A stretch of DNA of 64,000 nucleotides from Donghicola mangrovi (lineage in GTDB: Bacteria > Pseudomonadota > Alphaproteobacteria > Rhodobacterales > Rhodobacteraceae). Below, in pieces: positions 48,133 through 57,101 of this stretch. A model generated the notes under the pieces. It ran no database searches, was not told where the DNA came from, and saw only the letters and a program-made list of their open reading frames with translations. The DNA is taken from contig NZ_JABCJE010000001.1 of NCBI RefSeq assembly GCF_013377535.1, positions 1 to 64,000 of the forward strand, read 5' to 3'. The translations under genes and the position numbers were made by a program. Numbering within the stretch: position 1 is the first letter of the stretch; each line of letters begins with the position of its first letter.

Positions 48133-48206
48133 TAAAAGGGGGTTGCAGTATGCTTGTTGGTGCCAATTAGTGGCATATGTAAGGTATGTGTAGCTGCCCC
48201 CTTTTA
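48133..48206 (+). promoter_or_regulatory. Structured leader upstream of the phosphohexomutase (candidate cis-regulatory RNA)
   Basis: TAAAAGGGGG (48133-48142) pairs perfectly with CCCCCTTTTA (48197-48206); CAG/CTG extend it past a TTG bulge. Inside, TGCCA-ATTAG-TGGCA (48161-48175) forms a hairpin, while TATGC (48149-48153) and GCATA (48173-48177) offer a competing pairing. No T run follows, so it is not a plain terminator. The coding gene starts 28 nt later. Confidence 0.45.
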
Positions 48207-48233
48207 GGAAATACAAAAAGAGTGATTTCGACT

Positions 48234-49730
48234 ATGACCAAGCCGATTGCCGACGTAACGCCCAACACCTGGGATTTTCTGCTGCGTCCGATGATCAAGC
48301 CGACGGGTTTCCGCGAATATGATGCGCGCTGGAAATACCCCGAGGAAATCAACCTGCCCGGCATGACCGCCCTTGGCCTTGGCCTTGGCACCCAGATGCG
48401 CAAGCGTGGCATCGAGCCGGTGATCGCCGTCGGCAACGACTATCGCGATTACTCGCTGGCGATCAAAAACGCGCTGATCCTCGGCCTGATGCAGGCTGGC
48501 ATTCAGGTCAAGGACATCGGCCCTGCCCTGTCCCCCATGGCCTATTTCAGCCAGTTCCATCTGGACGTGCCCGCTGTGGCTATGGTCACCGCATCGCACA
48601 ATCCCAACGGCTGGACCGGCGTGAAGATGGGCTTTGACCGCCCGCTGACCCACGGCCCCGACGAGATGGCCGAACTGCGCGACATCGTTCTGGGTGGTCT
48701 GGGTGAGACTCACGAAGGCGGCTCGTACGAACTGGTCGAGGGCGTCAAGGAAGCCTACATCCAAGACCTGATCGGCGACTTCAAAATGTCCCGTCCGCTC
48801 AAGGTCGTTTGCGCGACCGGCAACGGCACTGCGTCGGCCCTGGCCCCCGAAATTCTGGAGCGTATCGGCGTCGAAGTCGTCCCCTCGCACAACGAGTTGG
48901 ACTACACCTTCCCGAACTACAACCCGAACCCCGAAGCCATGGAAATGCTGCACGACATGTCCGACACGCTGAAGGCGTCGGGCGCAGACATCGCGCTGGG
49001 TTTCGACGGTGACGGCGACCGCTGCGGCGTTGTCGACGACGAGGGCGAAGAGATTTTCGCGGACAAAGTCGGCGTCATCATGGCCCGCGACCTGTCGAAG
49101 CTGTACCCCGGCTCGACCTTTGTGGCGGACGTGAAATCGACCGGCCTGTTTGCCTCGGACCCCGAACTGCAGGAACGCGGCGTAAAAGCCGACTACTGGA
49201 AGACCGGCCACAGCCACATGAAGCGCCGCGTCAAGGAAATCGGCGCTCTGGCGGGTTTTGAAAAGTCAGGCCACTACTTCTTGGCCGAGCCCGTGGGCCG
49301 CGGCTACGACTGCGGCATGCGCGTCGCTGTCGAGATCTGCAAACTGATGGACCGCAACCCCGACATGTCCATGTCGGACCTGCGCAAGGCTCTGCCCAAG
49401 ACCTACTCGACCCCGACCATGTCGCCCTACTGCTCGGACCTCGAGAAGTACGACGTGCTGGCACGCATCGTCGAGAAGCTGGTTGCCAAGGCAGACGCAG
49501 GCGAAACCTTTGCTGGCAAGGCGATCAAAGAGGTTGTCACCGTGAACGGCGCCCGCGTCATTCTGGAAAACGGCAGCTGGGGTCTGGTGCGCGCTTCGTC
49601 GAACACCCCGAACCTGGTTGTGGTCTGCGAAAGCTCGGAAAGCGATGAGGAACTGCGCGCGATCTTCAAAGAGATCGACGACGTGATCCGCACCGAGCCC
49701 GCCGTTGGCGACTACGATCAGACCATCTGA
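48234..49730 (+). CDS. Phosphomannomutase/phosphoglucomutase
   Basis: The 498-aa enzyme belongs to the alpha-D-phosphohexomutase family and interconverts hexose-1- and -6-phosphates for nucleotide-sugar supply. It has the phosphoserine loop TASHNPNGWTGVKMG, the metal loop FDGDGDRCGV, the sugar loop EKSGHYFLAE and the phosphate loop RASSNTPNL. I chose ATG 48234 (MTKPIADV). The family cannot be resolved to Pgm or ManB. It may feed the EPS and capsule paths. Confidence 0.93.
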   Translation: MTKPIADVTPNTWDFLLRPMIKPTGFREYDARWKYPEEINLPGMTALGLGLGTQMRKRGIEPVIAVGNDYRDYSLAIKNALILGLMQAGIQVKDIGPALSPMAYFSQFHLDVPAVAMVTASHNPNGWTGVKMGFDRPLTHGPDEMAELRDIVLGGLGETHEGGSYELVEGVKEAYIQDLIGDFKMSRPLKVVCATGNGTASALAPEILERIGVEVVPSHNELDYTFPNYNPNPEAMEMLHDMSDTLKASGADIALGFDGDGDRCGVVDDEGEEIFADKVGVIMARDLSKLYPGSTFVADVKSTGLFASDPELQERGVKADYWKTGHSHMKRRVKEIGALAGFEKSGHYFLAEPVGRGYDCGMRVAVEICKLMDRNPDMSMSDLRKALPKTYSTPTMSPYCSDLEKYDVLARIVEKLVAKADAGETFAGKAIKEVVTVNGARVILENGSWGLVRASSNTPNLVVVCESSESDEELRAIFKEIDDVIRTEPAVGDYDQTI

Positions 49731-49752
49731 TCGCGCTGACCGGAAACACAAA

Positions 49753-49777
49753 GGCCCCCGATTTCGGGGGCCTTTTT
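49753..49777. terminator. Strong intrinsic terminator
   Basis: GGCCCCCGA (49753-49761) and TCGGGGGCC (49764-49772) form a 9-bp stem with a 2-nt loop as drawn, followed by TTTTT on the plus strand. It ends the phosphohexomutase transcript and could also serve the convergent peptidase gene. Confidence 0.9.
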
Positions 49778-49784
49778 CGTTGGA

Positions 49785-51794
49785 TCAGGCCGCCAGACCG
49801 CGCCCTTTGAGCAGCGCCTCGACCCCGGGCATCCGGCCGCGGAAGGCGGTGTACAGATCCTCGGCGGGTTTGGAGCCGCCCATGGACAGGATGTTGGCCT
49901 GAAGGCTGGCCGCGGTTGCGGCATCGAACGCGCCGCCCGCCTCTTTGAAGGCATCAAACGCGTCGGCATCCATAACCTCGGACCACATGTAGCTGTAGTA
50001 GCCGCTGGAATACCCGTCGCCCGCAAAGACGTGGGCGAACTGCGGAGTCGCGTGGCGCATCCCGATGGCTTTGGGCATGTCGATGGCGGCTAGAACTTCG
50101 GCCTGTTTGGCCATGGCATCCTCGGGGGCGGCACCTTCGTGGAAGGCCAGATCGACCAGCGCCGAGCCCAGATATTCCACGGTCTGGAAGCCCATGTCAT
50201 AGGTCGCAGCCCCCAGAACGGCATCCGCCATTTCCTGCGGCATCGGCTCGCCGGTTTCGGCGTGGACGGCGAACTGGGCCAGAACTTCGGGAACCTCGAG
50301 CCAGTGTTCATAGAGCTGGCTCGGCAGCTCCACGAAATCGCGCGCGACCGAGGTGCCGGACATCGAGCCATAGCGCACGTCCGACAGCATCTGGTGCAGG
50401 GCGTGGCCGAATTCGTGGAACAGGGTCCGCGCATCGTCATAGGACAAGAGCGCCGCCCGCCCTTCGTCCGGCTGGGCAAAGTTGCAGACGTTCACCACGA
50501 TGGGGGCCTGATGGTGGGGCCAATCGGCCTGCGACTGGAACGCGCTGCACCATGCGCCGGACCGTTTGGACGGGCGGGCAAAGTAATCGCCGACGAACAC
50601 AGCGACGTGCTGGCCACCACGGGTCACTTCCCACGCGCGGGCGTCGGTGTGATAGAGCGGCACATCCAGCGTCTTGAACTCGAGACCGAACAGGCGGGTC
50701 GAACAATCGAACGCGGCCTCGATCATCTTATCGAGCTGGAAATAGGGCTTCAGTTTCGCCTCATCTAGCGAATGCTCGGCCTGACGGCGGCGCTCGGAAT
50801 AGAAGCGCCAGTCCCATGCCTCGAGGTCGCCATTGATGCCGTCACAGCGCATCATCTCGGTCAGGACGGCGGCATCGGCATCGGCCTGCGCCCTGGCGGG
50901 GGCCCAGACCTGCATCAGCAGATCGCGGACACGCTCGGGGGTGCCGGCCATCTCGGTTTCCAGCTTGAAGGCCGAGAAGCTGTCATAACCCAGCAGTTTC
51001 GCACGCTCTTCGCGCAGGTTCAGCATCTCGGTGGCGATACCGCGGTTGTCGGTCTCTCCGCCATTGGCACCGCGGGCGGCCCATGCCTTGTAGGCGGTTT
51101 CGCGCAGGGTCCGGTCGGGGCAGAACTGCAGGAACGGCACGATCAGGGACCGCGACAGGGTGATCACCGGCTTGCCATTGCCCGCACGGCGCGCGGCCGA
51201 AATCAGGAAGTCCGGCAGACCGTCCAGCTGATCCTCGGCCAGTTCCATTTTCCAGCTCGACTCGTCCTTGAGTAGGTTCTGGGTGAACTGGGTGCCAAGG
51301 GACGACAGACGCGACATCACTTCGCGCATCCGATCGGCCTGATCCCCATCCAGCGCCGCGCCAGAGCGGACAAAGCCACGGCGGGTCAGGTACAGAAGGC
51401 GCGCGTCTTGCTCATCCAGCCCCAGTTCGTCGCGCTGGTTCCACAAGGTTTCCACGCGGTCAAACAGCGGACGGTTCGCGTTGATATCGCTGTAATGAGC
51501 CGAAAGCTTGGGGGCGAATTCGCGCTGCAACTCCTGACGTTTGTCGTTCGAGTCACTGCCCGCGAGGTTGTAAAACACCGACAGAACGCGGTCCAAGGCA
51601 AAGCCCGACCCTTCGATCGCCTGAATGGTGTTGGCGAATGTCGGTGCCTCGGGGTTCTGGGCAATCGCGTCGATCTCGGCCTTGTGGGCGGCCAAAGCCG
51701 CCTCGAACGCGGGCTCGAAATCGCTGTCGGAAATGGCGTCGAAACGGGGCAGACCGAACGGGCCGTCCCAAGGCTGCATCAATGCGTCAATCAT
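49785..51794 (-). CDS. M3 family metallopeptidase (oligopeptidase/dipeptidyl carboxypeptidase)
   Basis: The 669-aa zinc peptidase has the HExxH-type motif FHEFGHALH, with the third ligand in the ELPSQLYEHW region. It has no signal peptide, so it is cytoplasmic and likely degrades peptides. Conserved ends include VMDADAFDAFKE and DDARTLF. Both Dcp and PrlC/OpdA fit by length; I cannot separate them. It is 3 bp after the moeB-like gene on the same strand. Confidence 0.9.
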   Translation of the reverse strand: MIDALMQPWDGPFGLPRFDAISDSDFEPAFEAALAAHKAEIDAIAQNPEAPTFANTIQAIEGSGFALDRVLSVFYNLAGSDSNDKRQELQREFAPKLSAHYSDINANRPLFDRVETLWNQRDELGLDEQDARLLYLTRRGFVRSGAALDGDQADRMREVMSRLSSLGTQFTQNLLKDESSWKMELAEDQLDGLPDFLISAARRAGNGKPVITLSRSLIVPFLQFCPDRTLRETAYKAWAARGANGGETDNRGIATEMLNLREERAKLLGYDSFSAFKLETEMAGTPERVRDLLMQVWAPARAQADADAAVLTEMMRCDGINGDLEAWDWRFYSERRRQAEHSLDEAKLKPYFQLDKMIEAAFDCSTRLFGLEFKTLDVPLYHTDARAWEVTRGGQHVAVFVGDYFARPSKRSGAWCSAFQSQADWPHHQAPIVVNVCNFAQPDEGRAALLSYDDARTLFHEFGHALHQMLSDVRYGSMSGTSVARDFVELPSQLYEHWLEVPEVLAQFAVHAETGEPMPQEMADAVLGAATYDMGFQTVEYLGSALVDLAFHEGAAPEDAMAKQAEVLAAIDMPKAIGMRHATPQFAHVFAGDGYSSGYYSYMWSEVMDADAFDAFKEAGGAFDAATAASLQANILSMGGSKPAEDLYTAFRGRMPGVEALLKGRGLAA

Positions 51795-51797
51795 GGT

Positions 51798-52850
51798 TCA
51801 ATCCTTGTGATGTCCGCAGACGGGGCAATCGGCCCGCGCCCGCAGGGTAATACTGCGTGTTTCGGCGTAAAGCGCGTCGTGGATCACCATCCGTCCGCGC
51901 ACGGTCTGACCTGCGCCGGTGATGTCCTTGACGGCTTCCATCGCCATCATGGATCCGATGATCCCCGGCAGCGGGCCCGCGACACCGGCCTCGGCACAGG
52001 CGGGGGCCAGATGGGGCGCGGGGGCCTCGGGGAAGATACACTGATAACATGGGGTGCCGTTCGCCGGATCAAAGAGGCTCAGCTGCCCCTCCCACTGGGT
52101 CAGGGCGCCGGAAATCAGCGGTTTGCCCAGTTTGGCGCAGATCCGGTTGGTCAGATAGCGGGTGGCAAAGTTATCCGTGCCGTCCAGCACCAGATCGTAT
52201 TCGCCGATCAACTCTTCGGCAAAATCCTCGGTCAGGCGGCGGTGATAGGGTTTGACGGTCACAAAGGGGTTCAGGGCCAGCATGTGATCTTGGGCGCTGA
52301 ACACCTTGGGGCGGCCAATGTCGGCATCCGCGTGCAGGACCTGGCGCTGCAGGTTGCCGTTATCCACCTCGTCGGCGTCGATCACACCGATGGTCCCCAC
52401 GCCAGCCGCCGCCAGATACAGCAGCGCAGGACTGCCCAGCCCCCCTGCCCCGACGACCAGCACCTTGGCCTCCTTCAAGGCCTTCTGACCGGGGCCGCCG
52501 ATTTCGCGCAAGACGATATGGCGGGCGTAACGCTCTAGCTCGACGGGCTCGAAGGTGGATTTGGGTTTGGCTTCGGCCTTGGGGGCTTCTTTTTCAGCGA
52601 TCTTGGTGCGGATGGCCCGCAGTCCGACACGGTACACCAGCGCCAGCCCGATCAAGCCGCCAACGATCAGCCACGGCTCCTTGCTGCCGCCAAGGGACAT
52701 ACGCAGCGGCGCCCCGTCCGGCAGCACCAGATGCGCCGCCAGAACGGCAAAATACAGGATCAGGATCATCACCCAGCGCGCGGACTTGGGCGTTTTCATC
52801 AGTACGCCGATGCCCCACAGCGCGCCAGCCATCACCAGAAACAGCAGCAT
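51798..52850 (-). CDS. moeB: MoeB/ThiF-family adenylyltransferase with N-terminal membrane anchor
   Basis: The 350-aa protein has three hydrophobic segments in residues 1-80, a Lys/Ala/Glu-rich linker, and then a ThiF domain from about 105: RYARHIVLREIGGPGQ, the ATP site VVGAGGLGSPALLYL, NLQRQVLH, and two CxxC zinc pairs (CYQC and CPVC). MoeB activates the MPT-synthase small subunit; the related ThiF or HesA roles are also possible. The membrane anchor is unusual for MoeB. It is 9 bp after dut. Confidence 0.85.
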   Translation of the reverse strand: MLLFLVMAGALWGIGVLMKTPKSARWVMILILYFAVLAAHLVLPDGAPLRMSLGGSKEPWLIVGGLIGLALVYRVGLRAIRTKIAEKEAPKAEAKPKSTFEPVELERYARHIVLREIGGPGQKALKEAKVLVVGAGGLGSPALLYLAAAGVGTIGVIDADEVDNGNLQRQVLHADADIGRPKVFSAQDHMLALNPFVTVKPYHRRLTEDFAEELIGEYDLVLDGTDNFATRYLTNRICAKLGKPLISGALTQWEGQLSLFDPANGTPCYQCIFPEAPAPHLAPACAEAGVAGPLPGIIGSMMAMEAVKDITGAGQTVRGRMVIHDALYAETRSITLRARADCPVCGHHKD

Positions 52851-52859
52851 AGCGTGTCC

Positions 52860-53345
52860 TTACTTCGACCCGGTCGAGCCGAAACCGCCGCCACCGCGCG
52901 CCGTCTCGCCCGAGAATTCTTCGACCACTGACAAATTAGGGCGAATGACCGGCAGGAACATCATTTGTGCGATACGTTCGCCGGGCTGGATCACAATCGG
53001 CTCGTTTCCGGCGGGATTGCGGTTCCAGACGCTAACGAAAATCTGGGCCGTATAGTCGGGATCAATCAGGCCGGTGCCGTTCCCCAGAACCAACCCGTGC
53101 TTATGCCCGAGGCCGGAACGCGGCAGGATCACTGCCGCCACATGGGGGTTGTTCATATACAGCGCCAGCCCCGACGGGATCAGAACCGCCTTGGCCTGAG
53201 GTTCGATCTGCATGGGCGCGTCGATACAGGCGTGCAGGTCGATCGCGGCCGCCATTTCGCTTTGATAGGTCGGCAAACCCCAGTCATTCAGCCGTTTGTC
53301 CAGAACCTTGACCTCGATTTCGGGGGTGAACGACGGGCTGGACAT
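52860..53345 (-). CDS. dut: dUTP diphosphatase
   Basis: The 161-aa trimeric enzyme hydrolyses dUTP to dUMP, preventing uracil in DNA. Motifs: AAAIDLHACID (motif 1), LPRSGLGHKHGLVLGN (motif 2), GLIDPDYTAQI (motif 3), and C-terminal GGGGFGSTG (motif 5). Start ATG 53345 follows AGGAGA. It is the first gene of dut-moeB-peptidase. The 281 bp upstream, to the LysR gene, hold no gene I would support. Confidence 0.95.
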   Translation of the reverse strand: MSSPSFTPEIEVKVLDKRLNDWGLPTYQSEMAAAIDLHACIDAPMQIEPQAKAVLIPSGLALYMNNPHVAAVILPRSGLGHKHGLVLGNGTGLIDPDYTAQIFVSVWNRNPAGNEPIVIQPGERIAQMMFLPVIRPNLSVVEEFSGETARGGGGFGSTGSK

Positions 53346-53626
53346 GGGCTCTCCTGACTTGGTGCGATTGCCTGCCATCTAAGGCCCCTTGCGGCGCGGG
53401 ATGCAAGCACCTGCGGTCAGGAATTCCACAGCTGACCTATCCGGAAGGGGCACTTGGCAGAAAGGTATCTGAAATTTGAATGTTTGCAGAGAGAGGCGCG
53501 GTGCACTACCATGTTGGATAACAGTCGTAATTATTCTGCAGATTTTCTTTTCGCCATTTCCGACGCGCCTGTTTCCAAGAAGCCGATTTACTTTGTGCCT
53601 CACCGAAACGCGAGAAAAGAACAAGA

Positions 53627-54505
53627 ATGCACAACTGGGATGACCTGAAATACTGCTTGGCGTTGAAACGGTACGGAACCATGTCCGGCGCCGCTCAGGC
53701 CCTTAAAACAAACGTCGCGACGGTATCCCGCCGCATACACGGCCTGTCCGAGGAACTGGGCATCCAGCTGTTCGTCAAGGACGGCCAGAAGTGGAAAGCC
53801 ACCCCCTTTGCCGAGTCCCTGGCCGAGTTGGCAGAAAGCACCGACACCGAGTTGTCGCGCATCCGCCAAGAGGGCGAAGCCAGCAGCGATCCCAAGGAAG
53901 TCCGAATCAACTATGACGAGATGATCCGCCAATCGCGCCTGATGAGCGCGGTCTCGAACCTGTTCGAGACGGTGCCGAACATCACGTTCAAGTTACGCTT
54001 CGGCTCGGCCAGCCTGGGTTTCGGGGAAACGGACATCTTTCTGACCACCATCCCACTTGAGGAAGGCAATCTGGTCCAAAAACGCGTGGGCACCCTGCGG
54101 TCGGCGATCTGGTGCGGCTCTGCCCATCAGGACCGGCTGCAATCGTGGATCCGGGTCGAGGGCAACACCTCGATGGAAGAGCACCACTCTGCCCTGCTGG
54201 ACGAAATGGGCGAAGAGCACATGATCCTGAATGACGGCCTGCTGTGCGCCGAAGTGATCCAGCGCGCGCCCTTTGCCGCCGCCTTGGTCGAGGATTATGC
54301 CGTGCGCCAGCGCGGCCTGCGGTTCCTGCCCCAGTTCGCCAAGAAAGAGCACGCAGTCTGGGCCTATTTCCACGCCACGCGCCGACAGGACAAAGTGATC
54401 CATGTGGCGCTGGACTGGATCGCGGAATCCTTCAAGGCCAAGGAAGAGGCTCTGGCCATCCCCGCCAAGATTCCCGATCTGACTTTGAAATCGATTGACG
54501 CCTGA
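53627..54505 (+). CDS. LysR-family transcriptional regulator
   Basis: The 292-aa protein has an N-terminal winged helix MHNWDDLKYCLALKRYGTMS, then AAQALKTNVATVSRRIHGL, as in LysR proteins. The C-terminal part is a diverged binding domain. It is convergent with a receiver gene and has no divergent partner, so the target is unknown. The Trp-Asp-Asp start resembles regulators found in Rhodobacterales. Start ATG 53627 has a moderate ribosome site. Confidence 0.8.
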   Translation: MHNWDDLKYCLALKRYGTMSGAAQALKTNVATVSRRIHGLSEELGIQLFVKDGQKWKATPFAESLAELAESTDTELSRIRQEGEASSDPKEVRINYDEMIRQSRLMSAVSNLFETVPNITFKLRFGSASLGFGETDIFLTTIPLEEGNLVQKRVGTLRSAIWCGSAHQDRLQSWIRVEGNTSMEEHHSALLDEMGEEHMILNDGLLCAEVIQRAPFAAALVEDYAVRQRGLRFLPQFAKKEHAVWAYFHATRRQDKVIHVALDWIAESFKAKEEALAIPAKIPDLTLKSIDA

Positions 54506-54511
54506 TCAGCC

Positions 54512-54931
54512 TTAGCCGCGCAAAAAGGTCGCCAGTTTCTGGCGGCGGCGCGCCGACTGGACGGCCAGCCCAGCGACCATGGCAAGACGTTCGCGGGACA
54601 GGTCATCCTTGAGCAGGAAGCCGTCCACATCCAGTCCGTTCAGCACGGAATTGAATTCCGAAATATCCAGACCGGACAGCAGCACGATTCCGATATCGGC
54701 ACGGGCATCGCCCAGGCTGCGAGTCTCGGCCACGAACTCTGCACCCGTGGTGTCGCCCAAGTGGTAGTCCACAAAAACGACATCGGGCAGACCGTCGGTT
54801 CTGTTAGAAAGATCAGTGAAAAATTCTGTCGGCGAGCGGAATCTTTCAAGGCGAACGCTCGCCTCTCTGGTTAGCCAACGCCCCACTACTTCTGCATGCA
54901 GGTCATCATCTTCGATGAGCGCAATGCGCAT
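54512..54931 (-). CDS. Single-domain response regulator
   Basis: The 139-aa receiver starts at ATG 54931. It has the acidic triad (D8-D10), phosphoacceptor D55 in VVFVDYHLGD, and K108 in FLLKDD. After the receiver there is a short basic tail (QSARRRQKLATFLRG) with no output domain. No kinase is adjacent, so the partner is unknown. It is convergent with the LysR gene by 6 bp. Confidence 0.85.
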   Translation of the reverse strand: MRIALIEDDDLHAEVVGRWLTREASVRLERFRSPTEFFTDLSNRTDGLPDVVFVDYHLGDTTGAEFVAETRSLGDARADIGIVLLSGLDISEFNSVLNGLDVDGFLLKDDLSRERLAMVAGLAVQSARRRQKLATFLRG

Positions 54932-55392
54932 CCCATACCCCAGTTCTGTTCTCTTTGGATTGGCGATTCGCCCGGAACCGCCATTGGAAACGGCGTATAC
55001 TGGTAACGGGCAGCTTACCCCGGTTGGGGTATAGCAGCTGCTGGAAATACTATAGACAGGTTTCACATACCCTGTACCACAAAACCAGCCCCCAAGTACG
55101 TTTATCCGTCCAACACGTCCCATCCATGTAACACAATCCGCGTCCAACTATCGGAATGTAGAAACGTCTCTGCCCGGTTTTTCTTACATCTACTTATGCG
55201 CGCATTCGGATATCTGACAAAAACTTGCTGGTGCGACAGTTTTGGGTGTAAACTGATTAAGTCTTATTGGACGGGCACAGACGTGCACTTGTGCATAAGT
55301 AACCGGAAACGGGCCTACTTTGACCACAGGCGATGAACAGTCAGCTCTTCAGTTGGACTCTATTCCCGTTAGGGAATCTTTCGGAGGGGCAA
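54932..55392. other. 461-bp interval between two receiver genes with stem-loops
   Basis: No ORF looks genuine here. TACCCC-GGTT-GGGGTA (55016-55031) is a perfect 6-bp hairpin flanked by CAGCT and AGCTG. Further on, TACTTATGC (55191-55199) and GCATAAGTA (55293-55301) are a perfect inverted repeat, and ATGCGCGCAT (55196-55205) is a palindrome. It must hold promoters for both genes and may hold a small RNA. Confidence 0.5.
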
Positions 55393-55854
55393 ATGGCGTC
55401 TGGATTTCCTGCAGGAGAGTCGTCCTCTAGGGGCGATGCGAATGTTACGGTACTCGTGGTCGAAGATGACATCGTCGATCAGGAAATCGTGCAACGTTCG
55501 TTCAAGCGGGCCAAGCTATCCCATCCACTGATTTTCGCCGAAAACGGGTTCGAAGCGCTGAAGATCATGCGCGGCGAACATCCCAAGACCAAAATTCAGG
55601 GCCCCTATATGGTGCTGCTGGATCTGAACATGCCTGTCATGGACGGTTTCGAGGTGCTCGAGGAAATGCGCTCGGATCGCGAACTGCGGGACAAAGTGGT
55701 CTTCGTGCTATCCACATCCGATGACGAGGGCGATGTCAAACGCGCCTATTCGCGCGGCATCTCGGGCTACATCCAGAAGGGCGACATCTCCGAAGGCTTC
55801 TCCGAAGCCACCAAGATGCTGTCGTCCTTTAGCAATGTCGTGATTATGCCCTAG
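55393..55854 (+). CDS. Single-domain response regulator (Rcp1-like)
   Basis: The 153-aa receiver starts at ATG 55393, behind GGAGGGG; an in-frame ATG at 55333 would add 20 residues but has a poor ribosome site. Acidic residues are E24-D26, phosphoacceptor is D77 (LLDLNMPVMDG), with S107/T108 and K129. Receivers of this form often pair with phytochrome-type kinases or other hybrid kinases; none is adjacent. Its TAG stop shares the CTAG with the convergent coaBC stop. Confidence 0.87.
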   Translation: MASGFPAGESSSRGDANVTVLVVEDDIVDQEIVQRSFKRAKLSHPLIFAENGFEALKIMRGEHPKTKIQGPYMVLLDLNMPVMDGFEVLEEMRSDRELRDKVVFVLSTSDDEGDVKRAYSRGISGYIQKGDISEGFSEATKMLSSFSNVVIMP

Positions 55855-57044
55855 GCCAGCGCGGCCGCGATCTCTGCTGCCAGTTTTGCGGATACCTCGG
55901 CCTTGCTCATGCGGGGCCAGTCCAGCACGTCATCGGCGCGCACAATCGTCACCTTGTTTTCGGTCCCGCCCATGATACCGGTTTCGGGCCGCACATCATT
56001 GGCGACGATCCAGTCGCACCCTTTGCGGGCGCGTTTCGCGGTGGCGTTCTCGATCACGTCATTGGTTTCGGCGGCAAAGCCCACGACCAGCGACGGACGC
56101 CCCTGCTCCATCTGCGACACGCGGGCCAGAATGTCGGGGTTTTCTGCGAATTCCAGCGTGGGCAGTTTGCCCGATTGCTTCTTGATCTTCTGACCAGAGG
56201 CGCTGGCCACCCGCCAATCCGCGACAGCCGCCGCGAACACCGCCGCATCCACGGGCAAAGCCCCCTCGACCGCAGTCAGCATTTCGGCCGCGGTTTCGAC
56301 CTTGATCACCTGCGCCCCCGCGGGCGGCGCGACCGAGGCTGGCCCCGTCACAAACACCACCTCTGCCCCCAGCGCCATCAGCGCCTGCGCCAAAGCCGTG
56401 CCTTGCGCGCCCGAAGACCGGTTCGCGATATAGCGCACCGGATCAATAGGCTCATGGGTCGGGCCAGATGTCACCAGAATGCGCTTGCCAGCCAGCGGGC
56501 CAGTGGTCAGCGCCCTGCGGATCGCCTCAAGGATTTCGGCAGGTTCGGACATGCGGCCGGGCCCGTGTTCCCCGCAGGCCATGTCGCCCACATTGGGGCC
56601 GACCACCTGAATGCCATCGCCGATCAGGGTCGCCAGATTGCGCTGGGTCGCGGGATGCTCCCACATGCGGACGTTCATCGCGGGGACGATCATCACGGGC
56701 GTATCCGTCGCCATCAACAGAGTCGTCGCCATGTCATTCGCATGACCACCCGCCATCCGCGCCATCAGATCAGCGGTCGCAGGGGCCACCACCACCAGAT
56801 CGGCCACGCGGCTGAGTTGGATATGGCCCATCTCGGCCTCATCGGTCAGGTCAAAAAGGTCGGTATACACCTTCTCGCCCGCCAGCGCCGACACGGACAG
56901 GGGCGTCACGAATTCACCGGCGGCCTTGGTCATCACGGGGGTCACATGGGCGCCCTGACCGCGCAGCAGGCGGATCAGTTCCAGCGTCTTATAGGCCGCG
57001 ATACCGCCACCAATGATCAGAAGAATGCGTTTTCCGGCCAGCAT
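55851..57044 (-). CDS. coaBC: Bifunctional phosphopantothenoylcysteine decarboxylase / phosphopantothenate--cysteine ligase
   Basis: The 397-aa enzyme performs two steps of coenzyme A synthesis. The CoaC half has LIIGGGIAAYKTLELIRL, VAPATADLMARM and the PAMN motif VPAMNVRMWEHPA. The CoaB half has VTSGPTHEPIDPVRYIANRS and GVFAAAVADWRV. Length is normal for the fused protein. Confidence 0.96.
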   Translation of the reverse strand: MLAGKRILLIIGGGIAAYKTLELIRLLRGQGAHVTPVMTKAAGEFVTPLSVSALAGEKVYTDLFDLTDEAEMGHIQLSRVADLVVVAPATADLMARMAGGHANDMATTLLMATDTPVMIVPAMNVRMWEHPATQRNLATLIGDGIQVVGPNVGDMACGEHGPGRMSEPAEILEAIRRALTTGPLAGKRILVTSGPTHEPIDPVRYIANRSSGAQGTALAQALMALGAEVVFVTGPASVAPPAGAQVIKVETAAEMLTAVEGALPVDAAVFAAAVADWRVASASGQKIKKQSGKLPTLEFAENPDILARVSQMEQGRPSLVVGFAAETNDVIENATAKRARKGCDWIVANDVRPETGIMGGTENKVTIVRADDVLDWPRMSKAEVSAKLAAEIAAALA

Positions 57045-57101
57045 GGCGCCCTCCCCTCTGGGTTCGGGTCAAGAGGTAAAGCCCCCGCCGCCAAAGCGCA
57101 A

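Noticed and set aside
53511-53648. Possible 45-aa gene upstream of and overlapping the LysR gene
   Set aside because: No ribosome site, overlaps the LysR start in another frame, and the product looks like no known peptide.
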